DNA from: Clarkia xantiana subsp. parviflora
Taxonomy: Eukaryota > Streptophyta > Magnoliopsida > Myrtales > Onagraceae
Direction: 5' to 3'
Assembly: GCA_036873135.1 (NCBI GenBank)
Contig: JAPTYO010000017.1
Span: 13,640,001 to 13,704,000, forward strand
DNA length: 64,000 nt
The notes under the pieces: model-generated
What the model was told of the DNA's origin: nothing
Database searches by the model: none
Seen by the model: the letters and a program-made list of their open reading frames with translations, nothing else
Program-made: the position numbers and the translations under genes
Part shown: piece by piece, positions 1 through 10,129 of the stretch
Layout: each line of letters starts with the position of its first letter
Numbering within the stretch: the stretch's first letter is position 1

Positions 1-1059
1 TGAAGAGCGTGAGGTCCCTAGCCCAGGTGGTGCAGAGGCCCGACGAATCGCTGGCACATTATTACCAGCAGTACACTGCTAGCGTGGCCGAGATTGATGA
101 GGAGATTTCGGAGGGAGAGACTATTCGCACTTTCCTTCGGAACCTGACAGCCCCTATGGTTCCGACCTGATGCACAGCGTGGCTGAGAAGGCTGTGTGGA
201 ACATGGAGGCGCTGCAAAAGCGGGTGAAGCAGCAAATCGATGTGCAGGAGTCGAAGATAGCTGCTGGAGAGCTTGATCCTCCGAAGTCAAATAAGGGGAA
301 GCAGTCGTTCAAACCATTGGATGACCATAAGCGGAAGGATAAATCCGAGGGCAGTCGGAGACGAGGTCGTTCTGATCGAAGGGAGGACAGACGTCCCCCG
401 AGGAAGGACAAGCGGGAGGACTATCACATTCCTCTCAACGGTTCCATGGTTGAGGTTTTAATGGTGATGGATCGACAGGGTATCTCCAGGTACCCCTCGA
501 AGAAGGAGGGAGAATTTTTGGGATCCCGCACCGATCGTTACTCTCGGTTCCACCGCGCCAGCGGTCTTGACACTAACCATTGTCGGGAGTTGAAGAAGGA
601 AATCGAAAAGCTGATCCAGAAGGGGAAGCTTAAGGAGTTTGTGGCTGAGAGGCGGTGTCGATCCCGCCTCTGATCTCGATTGCGGTCCCGTTCCCGATCC
701 CGCAATCGGTCCCCAAAGAAGAAGAAGTCGGAGCCAGAGTCTTCTGGTGCCTGTAAGGAGAAGCGGGGCATCATTAATGTGATTCATGGAGGATTGGCAG
801 CAGGAGGTGATACTACAGCCTCTCGGGAGGTCTATGCCTCTAGAATTTCTGCTGCTGTGGTGCTGGGCAAGAGGTCCCGATCCTAGACTGCGAAGGAAGA
901 GATGGTGATTTCCTTTTCAGCGGAGGACCTAGTAGGTGTGGAGACTCCCCACGATGACGCTTTGGTCGTGACCCTGGACGTGGATGGGTACGAGATGAAG
1001 CGAATTTTGATAGACGGAGGGAGCTCCTCCGATATTCTGTTTATGGACGCGCTGGAGGC
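1..1059 (+). pseudogene. G1 gag and start of protease, decayed
   Basis: Corresponds to the second half of the gag of element B (20129-22594). A missing base near 154 shifts the frame, and stops occur at 671-673 (TGA) and 884-886 (TAG). The gag zinc module near 540-580 has lost two ligands compared with B: the first Cys reads Ser and the second His reads Leu. An Arg/Ser-rich stretch follows (650-710). The protease motif ILIDGGSSSDIL sits just before 1059, where element A interrupts the gene. The product would package element RNA and process the polyprotein; this copy cannot. Confidence 0.9.
1055..1059 (+). repeat. Target-site duplication of element A, left copy
   Basis: GAGGC directly before the terminal TG of element A. 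The same five bases follow its terminal CA at 7604-7608. Removing one copy and the element rejoins the G1 protease frame (DALEA then MGKTKKD, as in B). Confidence 0.9.
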
Positions 1060-1760
1060 TGTTGGATCACGGTGGAACTCCGGTACGATCTTGACGGCAA
1101 TCCGAGCTCCTTTGCTCCACGTAATCCTGCAAGAGGGGATAGACCGGGCGGTGACCCAGAATCCCTCTCCGATGCTTAAATGAGTATCTTGTATGGACTG
1201 ACAAGCAGTAAACTCAAAGTGTGTATCTCAAAACGTAATCTGATCTGAGGTAACCTCTGCCCTTTTATAGGCGGAGAGGTACCTCAGTTACCTGGTGAAC
1301 CGTTGGGGTGGTTAGCCCGTATTCCGCGTATCGCGGGCACGATTCCGCCTATCCAGGCCATGATCTCGCTTATCTCGGCTACGCCCCGCGTATCTCGGCC
1401 ACGCTCCGCGTATCTCAACCACGCTCCGCGTATCTCGGCCACGCCCCGCGTATCTCGGCCTCAACCTTTGATAGCAAGTCCCGACCAATATCGGGGACTC
1501 CAGAGTTATCTCATTGTGTCACCGCTTGGGGCCCCTCGTCAGCGTGACAGGGCCAATCGTTCTCAGGGATTCGTCATCGGGGCCTACTTAAAGGCATCTC
1601 ATCGGGAGCGTCCAACTCGCCTATCGGGACCTTTCATCATCGGGACTCCCTCTGTCGGGACCCTTCGCCTTGGTCTTCTTGACCTCCTTTTATAGCCCAG
1701 TGGGCCTGCTCACCGTTTCCTCGCCGTTAAAGGGCCTAACGGCCATAGCGAAACCCATCA
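1060..1760 (-). repeat. A left LTR (minus orientation)
   Basis: Runs from TGTTGGATCACGG to CCCATCA on the plus strand. The TATA box of the minus-strand promoter is at 1263-1269. U3 holds a run of about 20-bp repeats around CGTATCTCGGCCACGC (about 1370-1465). A polypurine tract lies just inside at 1761, so this is the element's 3' LTR. Confidence 0.93.
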
Positions 1761-1775
1761 TTTGCCCCCAAGACA
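1761..1775 (-). promoter_or_regulatory. A polypurine tract
   Basis: Minus strand TGTCTTGGGGGCAAA immediately before the LTR start TGATGGG. This is where plus-strand DNA synthesis would be primed. The same tract borders B (15251) and G1 (23833). Confidence 0.85.
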
Positions 1776-2142
1776 TGAGGGACTTACAGTTCGTCGTGTC
1801 TTTCAACTCCCGACCTCCCGACATCGGAGTGGGGGACCTTTCCCTTGATATAGTCACTTGATACAAATCTTCTCGTTCACATTTCCTCGATGCCTTGAGG
1901 ATAACCACCAAATCCGAGAAGACTCCTCGGTTCCCCTGCCATTAAATGCAGTAGATAACGAAGTGACGTCTTTGGCACCTGTGCCTGATTTTTCGCGCCT
2001 TCTTTTTCTGAAAAAGTGCTTTTCAGGCCGTTTCATCATTACACCCGTTGCCATTCTGCACGTTTCATCTCAACGGCTCAGATCAAAACGCTTCGACTTC
2101 GACGATTCAGATTAGAACGTCCTTTCGATTGTCCTTTTCGCC

Positions 2143-2150
2143 TATAAAAC
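2143..2150 (+). promoter_or_regulatory. TATA box of the antisense gene in A
   Basis: TATAAAAC about 180 bases upstream of the aORF ATG, followed by CCTAACCCTGG. The same TATAAAACCCTA motif stands before the aORF in B (15637) and, on the minus strand, in G1 (23459-23465). Confidence 0.7.
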
Positions 2151-2321
2151 CCTAACCCTGGGCACAGTTTCCCTTTTACCGTTTCCGAAATTTCAAAAGC
2201 TCTCTGCAACTTCTGAGAACTCAAGCTCTGCGATTTCGAAGACTCAAGTGTTTCTCCAGCCTCCTGTTCTCCGAACAACCTTCCAGCAACCTTCAGATCA
2301 TCCTTCCTACCTCAAGTCATC

Positions 2322-5063
2322 ATGTCTGGTAAGGATTTCTTCCTCGTTGCTCGTGTATCTTTTCCTTCCTCTTTGCTTAATTCGTTCATAATTTTCCGAA
2401 AAACCCAATGTGCCTTTCCTTGCCATAGCTGATTTCAGACAGTGGGTTCAGTTCCGAAGGGAGAAAACCCTTCAATTTCGACTATGCTCTCAACGAGATT
2501 TCCAGCACTGCTTACGATGCAGCTCTCCGGGAGGGATGCATCACCTCTACCTGGGAACCTCGCTTCCCATATCCCTGGCCCCGCCTCTCAAGTAACCTTG
2601 AGGTTACTCGTCCCCGGAAAGGGGAGGTATTTGTCTCTATGGGGCAAATATCGGCGGGGATCAGATTCCCCTTCTGTGGCAACTTGGTCGAGATGTGCAA
2701 CACTACAAGTCGCATCCAACCACTTTTGCTCCTCACGCCATCCGCCTGTGGAACGCCTTCCAGGTCCTCTGCTTCCGACAGAAGTGGGTTTACAGCCTCA
2801 AGCTCTTCAGAACCTTCTACGGGATGAAGTGCAACGAGGCGGGGGTCTGTGCCTTCTACCCCCGTATGCCGAAGTGGAACAAGGCGCAACTCGCGTTGTG
2901 CAGCTGGACCAGTGACACCTGGAAGGTGGTCAAGGGTCGGGGACTCCTGGATGACACGGGATCCGATAACAGTGGGTGGAAGAGGAGCTACTTCTTCATC
3001 CGGAACTCCTCGATCCCCTGGCCCCGATGGGAGGTGGAAGCGGACTCTCCTTCCGCTTACCACACCTACTCTGATGAAGACTTCCAGACTCTTCATCTCA
3101 TCCAGTTCTACCGATGGGGGGAGTCCTATACTCGCCTTGATGCCAATTCTCTTGTGGAGCGGGACCTGGTGAATGCCGGGATCCGACTCCTCGACATAGT
3201 CTCCGGGGGTCAACTCTTCGACGGCCCCTCCAATAGGGTTCCTTGGGTAACATTTCTAACCTCTGTTTTAGACTGTTTGCAGCTAAGAAGGTATCCGTGC
3301 TGACCAATCTGATCCTTAAGCAGGGGAAGACCGATGCTGTCTGCCCTACGCGCAAGAGGAAGTCAGCCAAGAAGGCTACTGCTCCATCGGGATCTCCTTC
3401 CGCGGAGAGGCCAAAGCGGAGCCGTGTGGAGGTGGACAAGCTCTTCGATGTCCAGACTGCTGAAGAAGGTAAAAAGCTCCGCCTCCCTATTAAATCGTAC
3501 ATGAAGCTAGTTCCAAAGGAATTGGTCCCTTCGACCATGGAGGCCCGCATCGCCGATGTCAAACGTGTCCTCCGAGGGGAAACTCCCCGTGTCCTGAAGG
3601 CGGGCTACTACAACTACCGCGGGAAGGACCAACATGTCTCTCGGCGTATCGTCTGGTGTAAGGGCCCTAACGAACTTCCTGATTATGTTTCTGAAGCCTT
3701 CTCTCGTCCTCTAGGTGCAGGTCACTCGGGAGCTCCGTCGGGTGCTAGAGCCTCAGCAGGTTCACCACCTTCAGCAGGGGCGCCTCCTTCAGCAGGGGCA
3801 CCACTTTTCTCTGGTGGAGAGACCCCGACCGGCGAATAATTTCGTCGGGTGGAGAGCCTGGACTCCTCCGAGGAGACTGATGAGGGCGGCTCCCTTCGCC
3901 ATTATCGGAGGACGGGGCAGTCCCCGCTGAAACAAACCTCCAAGGGGCTGCCCCCCTCGCCTTCTCACAACAACAGCGACAACCGTCGCCCATCCACGAC
4001 TTCACTCCTTCCCCAGCCCGGGGTGAGTCGGAGGCACGCCCCTCCACGACTCAAGTCGGCCCTTCTCCTCTCCCCCTCGACGGGAGTTTTTACAAGGTCC
4101 TCAACCCCGCACAGAAGGATGCTCCCTGGGCCCCGATCCAAAAGCTGCAAGGTGTCCAGCTCCGACAAGGGGACACATACCCGGAACTGGCTGCACACCT
4201 GGTAGCAGGCTCAAACCTGCCTACTATGAGGTATCCGATCTCCTTGGATCAGGAGGAGATGCGCCGGGATGTACAAGAGATGTGCATGCGTCAGATAGAG
4301 GTAAGATTTTCACTTTTCTCTGCTTCATCCATAAGACCGGCTGCTCATCTACTAACACTTCTCTTCCATCCTTCACAGGAGATGGGGGACATCAACCGTT
4401 TCCTGGGGTACATCTTCGCCTACGAAGAAGCCCTAGAGCAGGAGCGGGCTAAGGGGGCTCCCGTAGTCATTGCTAAGCTTGAGGAGGATCTCGCGACCTC
4501 CGAGTCTTCGCAGGGAAAACTGGCCAAGGAGTAGGCCATCCTCGACCGAAAGACTCGGGAACCTCCAAAAGCAGGTCTGTGACTTCGAGGGGCTCCTAAA
4601 GCGGGAGCGGCAGGAGCGGCAGATTGCTGAGGACAAACTTGTCCTGGAAAAGAAGGCTCTGGAGGAGCAAATCGCGGAGGTTCCTACGCAGCTGGTCGCG
4701 GCCGAGACCAAGGGCCAGGAGGATTATCGGAGGTCCGAAGACTTCCAGGCTGATGCTGTAAAGTTCTGCAGCGCGGAGGTGGAGAACACCCTCTTCAATG
4801 CAGTTGAGGAACTCCACCTGGAGTATGGCGACGCCATTAACTTCGACAAGTCTCCATCTCTCGCTCCCTTCGCGAAGAAATACTTTGCTCTCTCGGAGGA
4901 GAGTGATGAGGGGAGCACTCCCGCGATTGTTGAAGACACAGCGGAGCCTCCAAGTGCTGACGCCCCGATAATCGACCCTCCAGCGGCTGAACCTGTGGTG
5001 CCTTCTGCCACAGACCTCATGGACCCTGCTCCTGCTGATGCCGCCGACAAAGACCAAGCCTAA
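2322..5063 (+). pseudogene. A copy of the Tat antisense gene (aORF), decayed
   Basis: Read opposite to the element's pol. Exons by comparison with B: 2322-2328 (ATGTCTG, then GTAAGG), 2439-3246, 3283-4300 (then GTAAGA) and 4379-5063. The second exon has the Trp/Cys-rich core domain I associate with the Pfam family 'putative gypsy type transposon' (PF04195, from memory). The last exon is a coiled coil ending in DKDQA. Breaks: one base lost near 2697, stops at 3837-3839 and 4532-4534, and shifts near 3900-4000 and 4560. Function of the family is unknown. Confidence 0.85.
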
Positions 5064-5177
5064 ATGCTTATCTTTAGAGTCCTTGTATTTTCCTCATTTT
5101 TGTAATCCTCGGGCCTTTGAGCCCCCATTAATATCAGACTATCTTAGTTCCGATTTTCCATTGCACTTCTCAAAGCG

Positions 5178-5700
5178 ACTAAACTATACTTACTTAAGGC
5201 AAAACCTCGACACTTAAGATATTTTCACACATCACTTAAGACGATTTAACAACTTGCACCACTTAAGGCGACTTCGCAGCACTTAGAATAAACCAAGGAT
5301 CATGCATCACTTAAGACGACTTAACCTCGTGCATCACTTAAGACGACTTAATCTCGTGCATCACTTAAGACGACTTAATCTCGTGCATCACTTAAGCCGG
5401 CTTTTCTCGTGCACCACTTAAGGCGACTTTACCTCGCGCACCACTTAAGGCGACTTTACCTCGCGCACCACTTAAGGCGGCTTTTAATCAACACTTAGAA
5501 TAAATCCAAGAATAATCTGATTGGAAGCAACCTCTTTATTCATTGATGGCACAAAACTTGCTTACATCGAATCAAACGATAAATAACATACACCACATAA
5601 GGCGATTTTACATCGGGCACCACTTAAGGCGACTTTTCATCGGGCATCACTTAAGGCGACTTTTCATCGGGCACCACTTAAGGCGACTTTTCATCAAGCA
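5178..5700. repeat. A minisatellite between the convergent genes
   Basis: About 27-bp units around CACTTAAGACGACTTAATCTCGTGCAT, drifting to CACTTAAGGCGACTTT units at the right. It starts soon after the aORF stop and runs to the integrase stop. Each unit carries the palindrome CTTAAG. Hypervariable tandem repeats in the 3' region are known for Tat elements. Confidence 0.9.
5287..5540. terminator. Two-way poly(A) signals between aORF and pol in A
   Basis: AATAAA on the plus strand at 5287-5292 and 5499-5504 would serve the aORF. AATAAA on the minus strand (TTTATT at 5535-5540) would serve the opposing transcript. G1 has the same arrangement. Use as cleavage signals is inferred from position only. 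Confidence 0.5.
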
Positions 5701-6891
5701 TGACATTTCTTCAAGTGTTCCCAACTGAAAGAATGCTTCAATACTCTGCCATCGAGGTCTTCCAACTTGTACGCATTCGGAGCTGGCATCCCCACGACCT
5801 TGTAAGGTCCTTCCCATTTTGGTGACATCTTGTTGATTCGATCCAAAAGGGTAAACTCGTTGCGACGCCAAACCAGCTCCCCGACGAAGAACTGTCGGGA
5901 CTTAACTCGCCGATTATAATACCTGGCCGTCGCCAAACGCATTCGAGTATGGACTTCATCGGCTTCCCGCCTCTTCTCTTCGAGCAAGTCCAGATCCAGA
6001 CGTCTCATTTCATCATTCGTCAAAGGCTCATAATATCTCATCCGATGGGACGCCACGGCTACCTCCACGGGAGTAACAGCCTCCGTGCCATAACTAAGGC
6101 CAAACGGAGTCTCCCCTGTTGATCGTTTGGGTGTCGTTCTAACAGCCCAAAGCACATTTCCCAGCTCGTTCAGCCATTTACCCTTCAAGGCATAGACCCT
6201 TTTCTTCAGGCCATCCATCACGATTTTATTGGCTGATTCCACCTGGCCATTAGTCTGAGCATGGTGGACAGAAGCTGTCCGATGCTCGATATTCAACTCC
6301 TCCAGATACTCCTTCACTTGAGCCCCGCTGAATGGTGGACCATTGTCGCTGATCACCACCTTGGGAATCCCGTATCTGGATACAATATGAGTCTGGAGAA
6401 ACTTGACGATCTGGTTCCCCGTCGTCTTGGTCAACGCCTTCGCTTCTATCCATTTCGAAAAATAATCGATAGCTACCAGCAAATATTTACACTGACCTTG
6501 TGCCTGTGGGAGAGGTCCCACCAGGTCGATGCCCCACTGCGCGAAGGGCCAAGCACTCTTGATATTCGTCAGATTAGCAGCTGGAGCCACGATATTCGGG
6601 GCATACCTCTGGCACGCGTCACAGGATCGGACCAACGCAGTCGCCTCCTTGCTCATCGTAGGCCAATAATAGCCCAGATTCAACACTTTCCTCATAATGG
6701 ATCGGGCCCCTTCATGACAAGCCGCGACCCCTTCATGCACCTCCCTCAGGATTCGACTTGTGTCGGGCTCAGCCACACACTTCAAGTACGGAGTCGAGAA
6801 CCAGCCCTTCTTGTATAGCTGATTTTCTAGCATCACGTAGTTAACCGCGATCCGACGTATCCTGTCAGCTACTACTTCATTATCGGGGACT
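5694..6891 (-). CDS. A integrase (3' part of pol, open frame)
   Basis: Open on the minus strand from about 6891 to the stop at 5694; the first ATG in it is at 6836, but normally it would be part of the pol polyprotein. It has the zinc-binding H-x6-H and C-x2-C (CDAC), the catalytic core with D in GIDLVGPLP, D in SDNGPPF and E in NGQVESANK, and a C-terminal domain ending SWEHLKKCHA. All three catalytic residues are present, unlike B. Everything upstream is missing: the frame breaks at about 6892 against the inverted LTR. It inserts element DNA into chromosomes; without its own gag or RT it could act only in trans if made at all. Confidence 0.88.
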
Positions 6892-6911
6892 GCCCCCGTA
6901 GGCCTACTAAA

Positions 6912-7603
6912 TGATGGGTTTCGCTATGGCCGTTAGGCCCTTTAACGGCGAGGAAACGGTGAGCAGGCCCACAGGGCCCTAAAAGGAGGTCAAGAAGACC
7001 AAGGCGAAGGGTCCCGACAAAGGGAGTCCCGATGATGAAAGGTCCCGATTAGAGTCGGTCCCGATAGGCGAGCTGGACGCTCCCGATGACGAATCCCTGA
7101 GAACGATTGGCCCTGTCACGCTGACGAGGGGCCCCGAGCGGTGACACAATGAGATAACTCTGGAGTCCCCGATATTGGTCGGGACTTGCTATCAGAGGTT
7201 AAGGCCGAGATACGCGGGGCGTGGCCGAGATACGCGGAGCGTGGTTGAGATACGTGGAGCGTGGCCGAGATACGCGGGGCGTGGCCGAGATAAGCGAGAT
7301 CATGGCCTGGATAGGAGGAATCGTGCCCGCGATACGCGGAATACGGGCTAACCACCCCAACGGTTCACCAGGTAACTGAGGTACCTCTCCGCCTATAAAA
7401 GGGCAGAGGTTACCTCAGATCAGATTACGTTTTGAGATACACACTTTGAGTTTACTGCTTGTCAGTCAATACGAGATACTCATTTAAGCATGGGAGAGGG
7501 ATTCTGGGTCACCGCCTGGTCTATCCCCTCTTGCAGGATTACGTGGAGCAAAGGAGCTCGGATCGCCGTCAAGATCGTACCGGAGTTGCACCGTGATCCA
7601 ACA
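6912..7603 (+). repeat. A right LTR (plus orientation, inverted)
   Basis: TGATGGG to CCAACA, the reverse complement of the left LTR. TATA box at 7394-7400. U3 has about five 20-bp repeats of GGCCGAGATACGCGGGGCGT type (7201-7310). No primer-binding site follows it: the GAGGC duplication and G1 protease do. The three bases before it (AAA) match the end of the polypurine tract, hinting that it came from a 3' LTR. Confidence 0.92.
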
Positions 7604-7608
7604 GAGGC
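7604..7608 (+). repeat. Target-site duplication of element A, right copy
   Basis: GAGGC, matching 1055-1059. Confidence 0.9.
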
Positions 7609-8000
7609 CATGGGGAAAACGAAGAAGGATTTGAAGCAGGTGAACTTCCCGATGGTTGGGTTCTCTGGTTTTACCTCCTATCCGCTGGGAATGATCACCT
7701 TACCAGTGGAGTTCGGTAGTGGATGGAAAGCGGAGAGGAGGAATGTGGAGTTCGTGGTTGTTGAGTTCGCGGGGGCTTATAACGCGATTGTCGGGAGAAC
7801 TACCATCAACCCCCTGATGGCAGTTGCCTCGACTGTTCACCAGAAGATGAAGTTTCCGACTGACCACGGGGTCGGGGAGGTCAAGGGCGACCAGGTGGCT
7901 TCCAGGAAGTGCTATGTTAATGCCACCCGAAGGAGAAGACGGGAGGCTATGATGCTGATCCCAGAGAGGATTTTGGGCGTCCCGCCCCTATGGAGGATTT
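7609..8000 (+). pseudogene. G1 protease, remainder
   Basis: Continues the protease interrupted at 1059: MGKTKKDLKQ, then the downstream protease motif AYNAIVGRTTIN and a basic stretch (TRRRRREAM). Compared with B the linker after this point (QTDTDPREEFG) has lost bases, and the frame shifts before RT. The aspartic protease would cut gag-pol. Its active-site triplet is D-G-G rather than the classical D-T/S-G. Confidence 0.85.
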
Positions 8001-8960
8001 AAAGGAGGTCGAGATTGACGGACCTCAGAGGAAGGTGAAAATCGAGTCCGCCCTGTCTGACGAGAAGGCCCGAGAATTGATTGAGCTGCTGAAGGAGTTT
8101 AAGGAGCTGTTTGCCTGGTCCCCGAGTGACATGCCAGGAATCAGCCCCGATGTAATTGAGCATGAGTTGAAGATTGATCCCGCGATCAAGCCTATCGCGC
8201 AGAAAAGGCGTCCGATGGGCGTAGACAAGAGGATCGCGATCCAGCAGGAGGTGGGCAGATTGCTCGATGCTGGATTTATCAAGGAACTCCGATTCCAGAC
8301 TTGGGTTGCCAACCCGGTTCTGGTGAAGAAGAGCAATGGGAAATGGCGGATGTGTGGATTTTCGCGACTTGAATAAGGCTTGCCCGAAGGATTGTTACCC
8401 GCGTCCGAGGATCAACCAGTTGGTGGATGCTATGTCGGGACATGAATTGCTGAGCTTCATGGATGCTTACTCGGGCCATAATCAGATCAAGATGGCTAAG
8501 GAGGATGCCCCCCACACTGCTTTTTATGCTGATAGTGACATCTATCACTACGATGTCATGCCCTTTGGATTAATCAATGCCGGGGCAACTTATCAACGGA
8601 TGGTGAACAAGCTGTTCGGGGACATGCTGGGGAAAACCATGGAGACTTACGTAGACGATATGCTGGTGAAGTCCCGACAGGCCGAGGATCATGTTCACAA
8701 CTTAGCCACGGCGTTCGAGCGGATGAGGCTTCATCAAGTTCGCTTGAAACCCGACCAAATGTGCTTTCGGAGTGCACTCAGGGATGTTTTTGGGCTTTAT
8801 GGTAAGCCAAAGGGGAATTGAAGTGAATCCCGAGAAGTTGAGGGCAATCGAGGAGATGCAGTCTCCGATAAATCATCTGGAGGTGCAAGTGCTGAATGGC
8901 CAACTAGCTGCAATGAATCGCTTCCTGTCTAAGGCGAGTGACCGATCCATGCCATTTTTT
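7990..8960 (+). pseudogene. G1 reverse transcriptase, frameshifted
   Basis: Frame 1 covers fingers (VKKSNGKWRMC), frame 2 from about 8350 covers DFRDLNKACPKD, MPFGLINAGATYQR and the catalytic TYVDDMLVKS (YVDD at 8648-8659), and frame 3 from about 8790 covers the thumb (FLGFMVSQRGIEVNP). The palm aspartates are present, but two frameshifts (near 8350 and 8800) separate them. It would copy element RNA to DNA. The RT of B is mostly deleted, so this is the best RT copy of the family in the window. Confidence 0.92.
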
Positions 8961-9480
8961 GAAGTGTTGTGGGCCAATAAGAAGTTTGAATGGACTGCCA
9001 AGTATGAAGAGGCATTCCAGGCACTCAAGCAGCACTTTCGCACCCTCCCGCCGTTGGCTAAACCGATCCCAGGCGAGTCGCTCTATCTATATTTGGCTGT
9101 TTCTGAGTTTGCTATTAGCTCTGTGTTAGTGAAGATAATCGAGGATAATCAAGTCCCAGTTTTTTATGTAAGCAAGGCGTTTGCCAAATCTGAAATGAAT
9201 TATCCCGCCGTTGAGAAGTATCTTTTTGCGTTGATCATTACTGCTCGGAAGCTAAGGCCTTACTTCCATGCGCATGAGATTACTGTGTTGACAAATCAGC
9301 CTTTGAAGCATTTTTTGAACCGACCTGATGCGTCGGGGAGATTAGTGAAGTGGGCAGTCGAGCTTAGTGAGTTCCGCATTCACTTTGCTCCGAGAATGGC
9401 TATTAAGGGCCAGGCGTTGGCGGATTTCATAGCAGAGTCTACAGCCCCCGATCTGGAAGAAGCCGGCCCTGTAGAGGGGG
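8961..9480 (+). pseudogene. G1 RT-linked RNase H domain
   Basis: Open and in frame with the RT thumb: WTAKYEEAFQALKQ, YLAVSEFAISSVLV, VFYVSKAF, MNYPAVEKYLFALI, LRPYFHAHEITVLTNQPLKH. The first catalytic position reads A (LAVSEFA) where active Ty3/gypsy RNase H has Asp. This fits the known degeneration of the original RNase H in Tat elements, which have gained a second one. Confidence 0.85.
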
Positions 9481-9540
9481 CAACTATGGAGGTCCCGATA
9501 GCAGAGCGACCACAAATGGCAGAGCAATCAGAACAGCCAA

Positions 9541-9960
9541 ATGACGAAAATACTTGGGAAATGTACATTGATGGCTCTTCGAGTTCAGGCGGATCAGGAG
9601 CAGGGTTCGTACTGATACCACCAGGCGGGGGTGAGCCCCTTCGATATGCTTTGGCCTTAACGTTTAGGGCCACCAATAATGAAGTTGAGTATGAGGCTCT
9701 TATCACAGGCCTCAAAATTGCCAAAGGTACGGGAGTTGGTCACTTAAGAGTGAAATGTGATGCTGGCCTGATTGTGAATTAAGTCCAAGGACGATATGAG
9801 GCAAAGAGCCCGATGATGAGAAAGTACCTTCGCGAGGTGCAAGTCTTGAAGGAGAGTTTCAAAAGTTTTGATATTGAAGCAATCCCGAGGGAGGAAAATA
9901 CGGAAGCGGATGCCTTGAGTAAATTTGCCTTGGGGGCACCCCTCGAGGAAAATCGGAAGG
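9541..9960 (+). pseudogene. G1 second (archaeal-type) RNase H
   Basis: Starts WEMYIDGSSSSGGSGAG, with E in NNEVEYEALITGLKIA and D in VKCDAGLIV; then a stop at 9779-9781 (TAA, where a Gln or similar is expected before VQGRYEA). The last catalytic Asp follows in EENTEADALSKFA. This second RNase H between the first one and integrase is diagnostic for the Tat lineage. It would degrade the RNA strand during reverse transcription. One stop breaks it here. Confidence 0.88.
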
Positions 9961-10129
9961 TGCACTTCTTGGAGAAGGTGATCTTGTCGACCACCGATCC
10001 ATCAGAGGTATGTGCCATTGAAGCAAGATCGGAGGAGGAGCCCAATTGGATGACCCCGATAGTCGCGTATCTGACCACGGGGGCAGTCCCCGATGATGGA
10101 GTAGTAGCTGAAAGGATACGTCGGATCGC

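Larger units (their letters stand above)
1060..7603. mobile_element. A: Tat-lineage element with inverted LTRs
   Basis: Inserted in the G1 protease region with a perfect GAGGC duplication. Content from left to right: minus-strand LTR (1060-1760), polypurine tract, plus-strand aORF, minisatellite, minus-strand integrase, then an LTR in plus orientation (6912-7603). Both outer ends are therefore U5 ends, unlike a normal element with direct LTRs. Gag, protease, RT and both RNase H domains are absent. LTR comparison over about 230 bases near U5 shows about six substitutions, so A is older than B. Confidence 0.88.

Noticed and set aside
1303..1695. Open frames inside the Tat LTRs (also 7116-7355, 14834-15220, 22822-23298)
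   Set aside because: They follow the LTR promoter repeats, occur in every LTR copy and match no known protein.
1060..1760. A as two unrelated solo LTRs facing each other
   Set aside because: The identical GAGGC at the two outermost ends and the joined G1 reading frame argue for one insertion; two independent events ending on the same five bases are unlikely.
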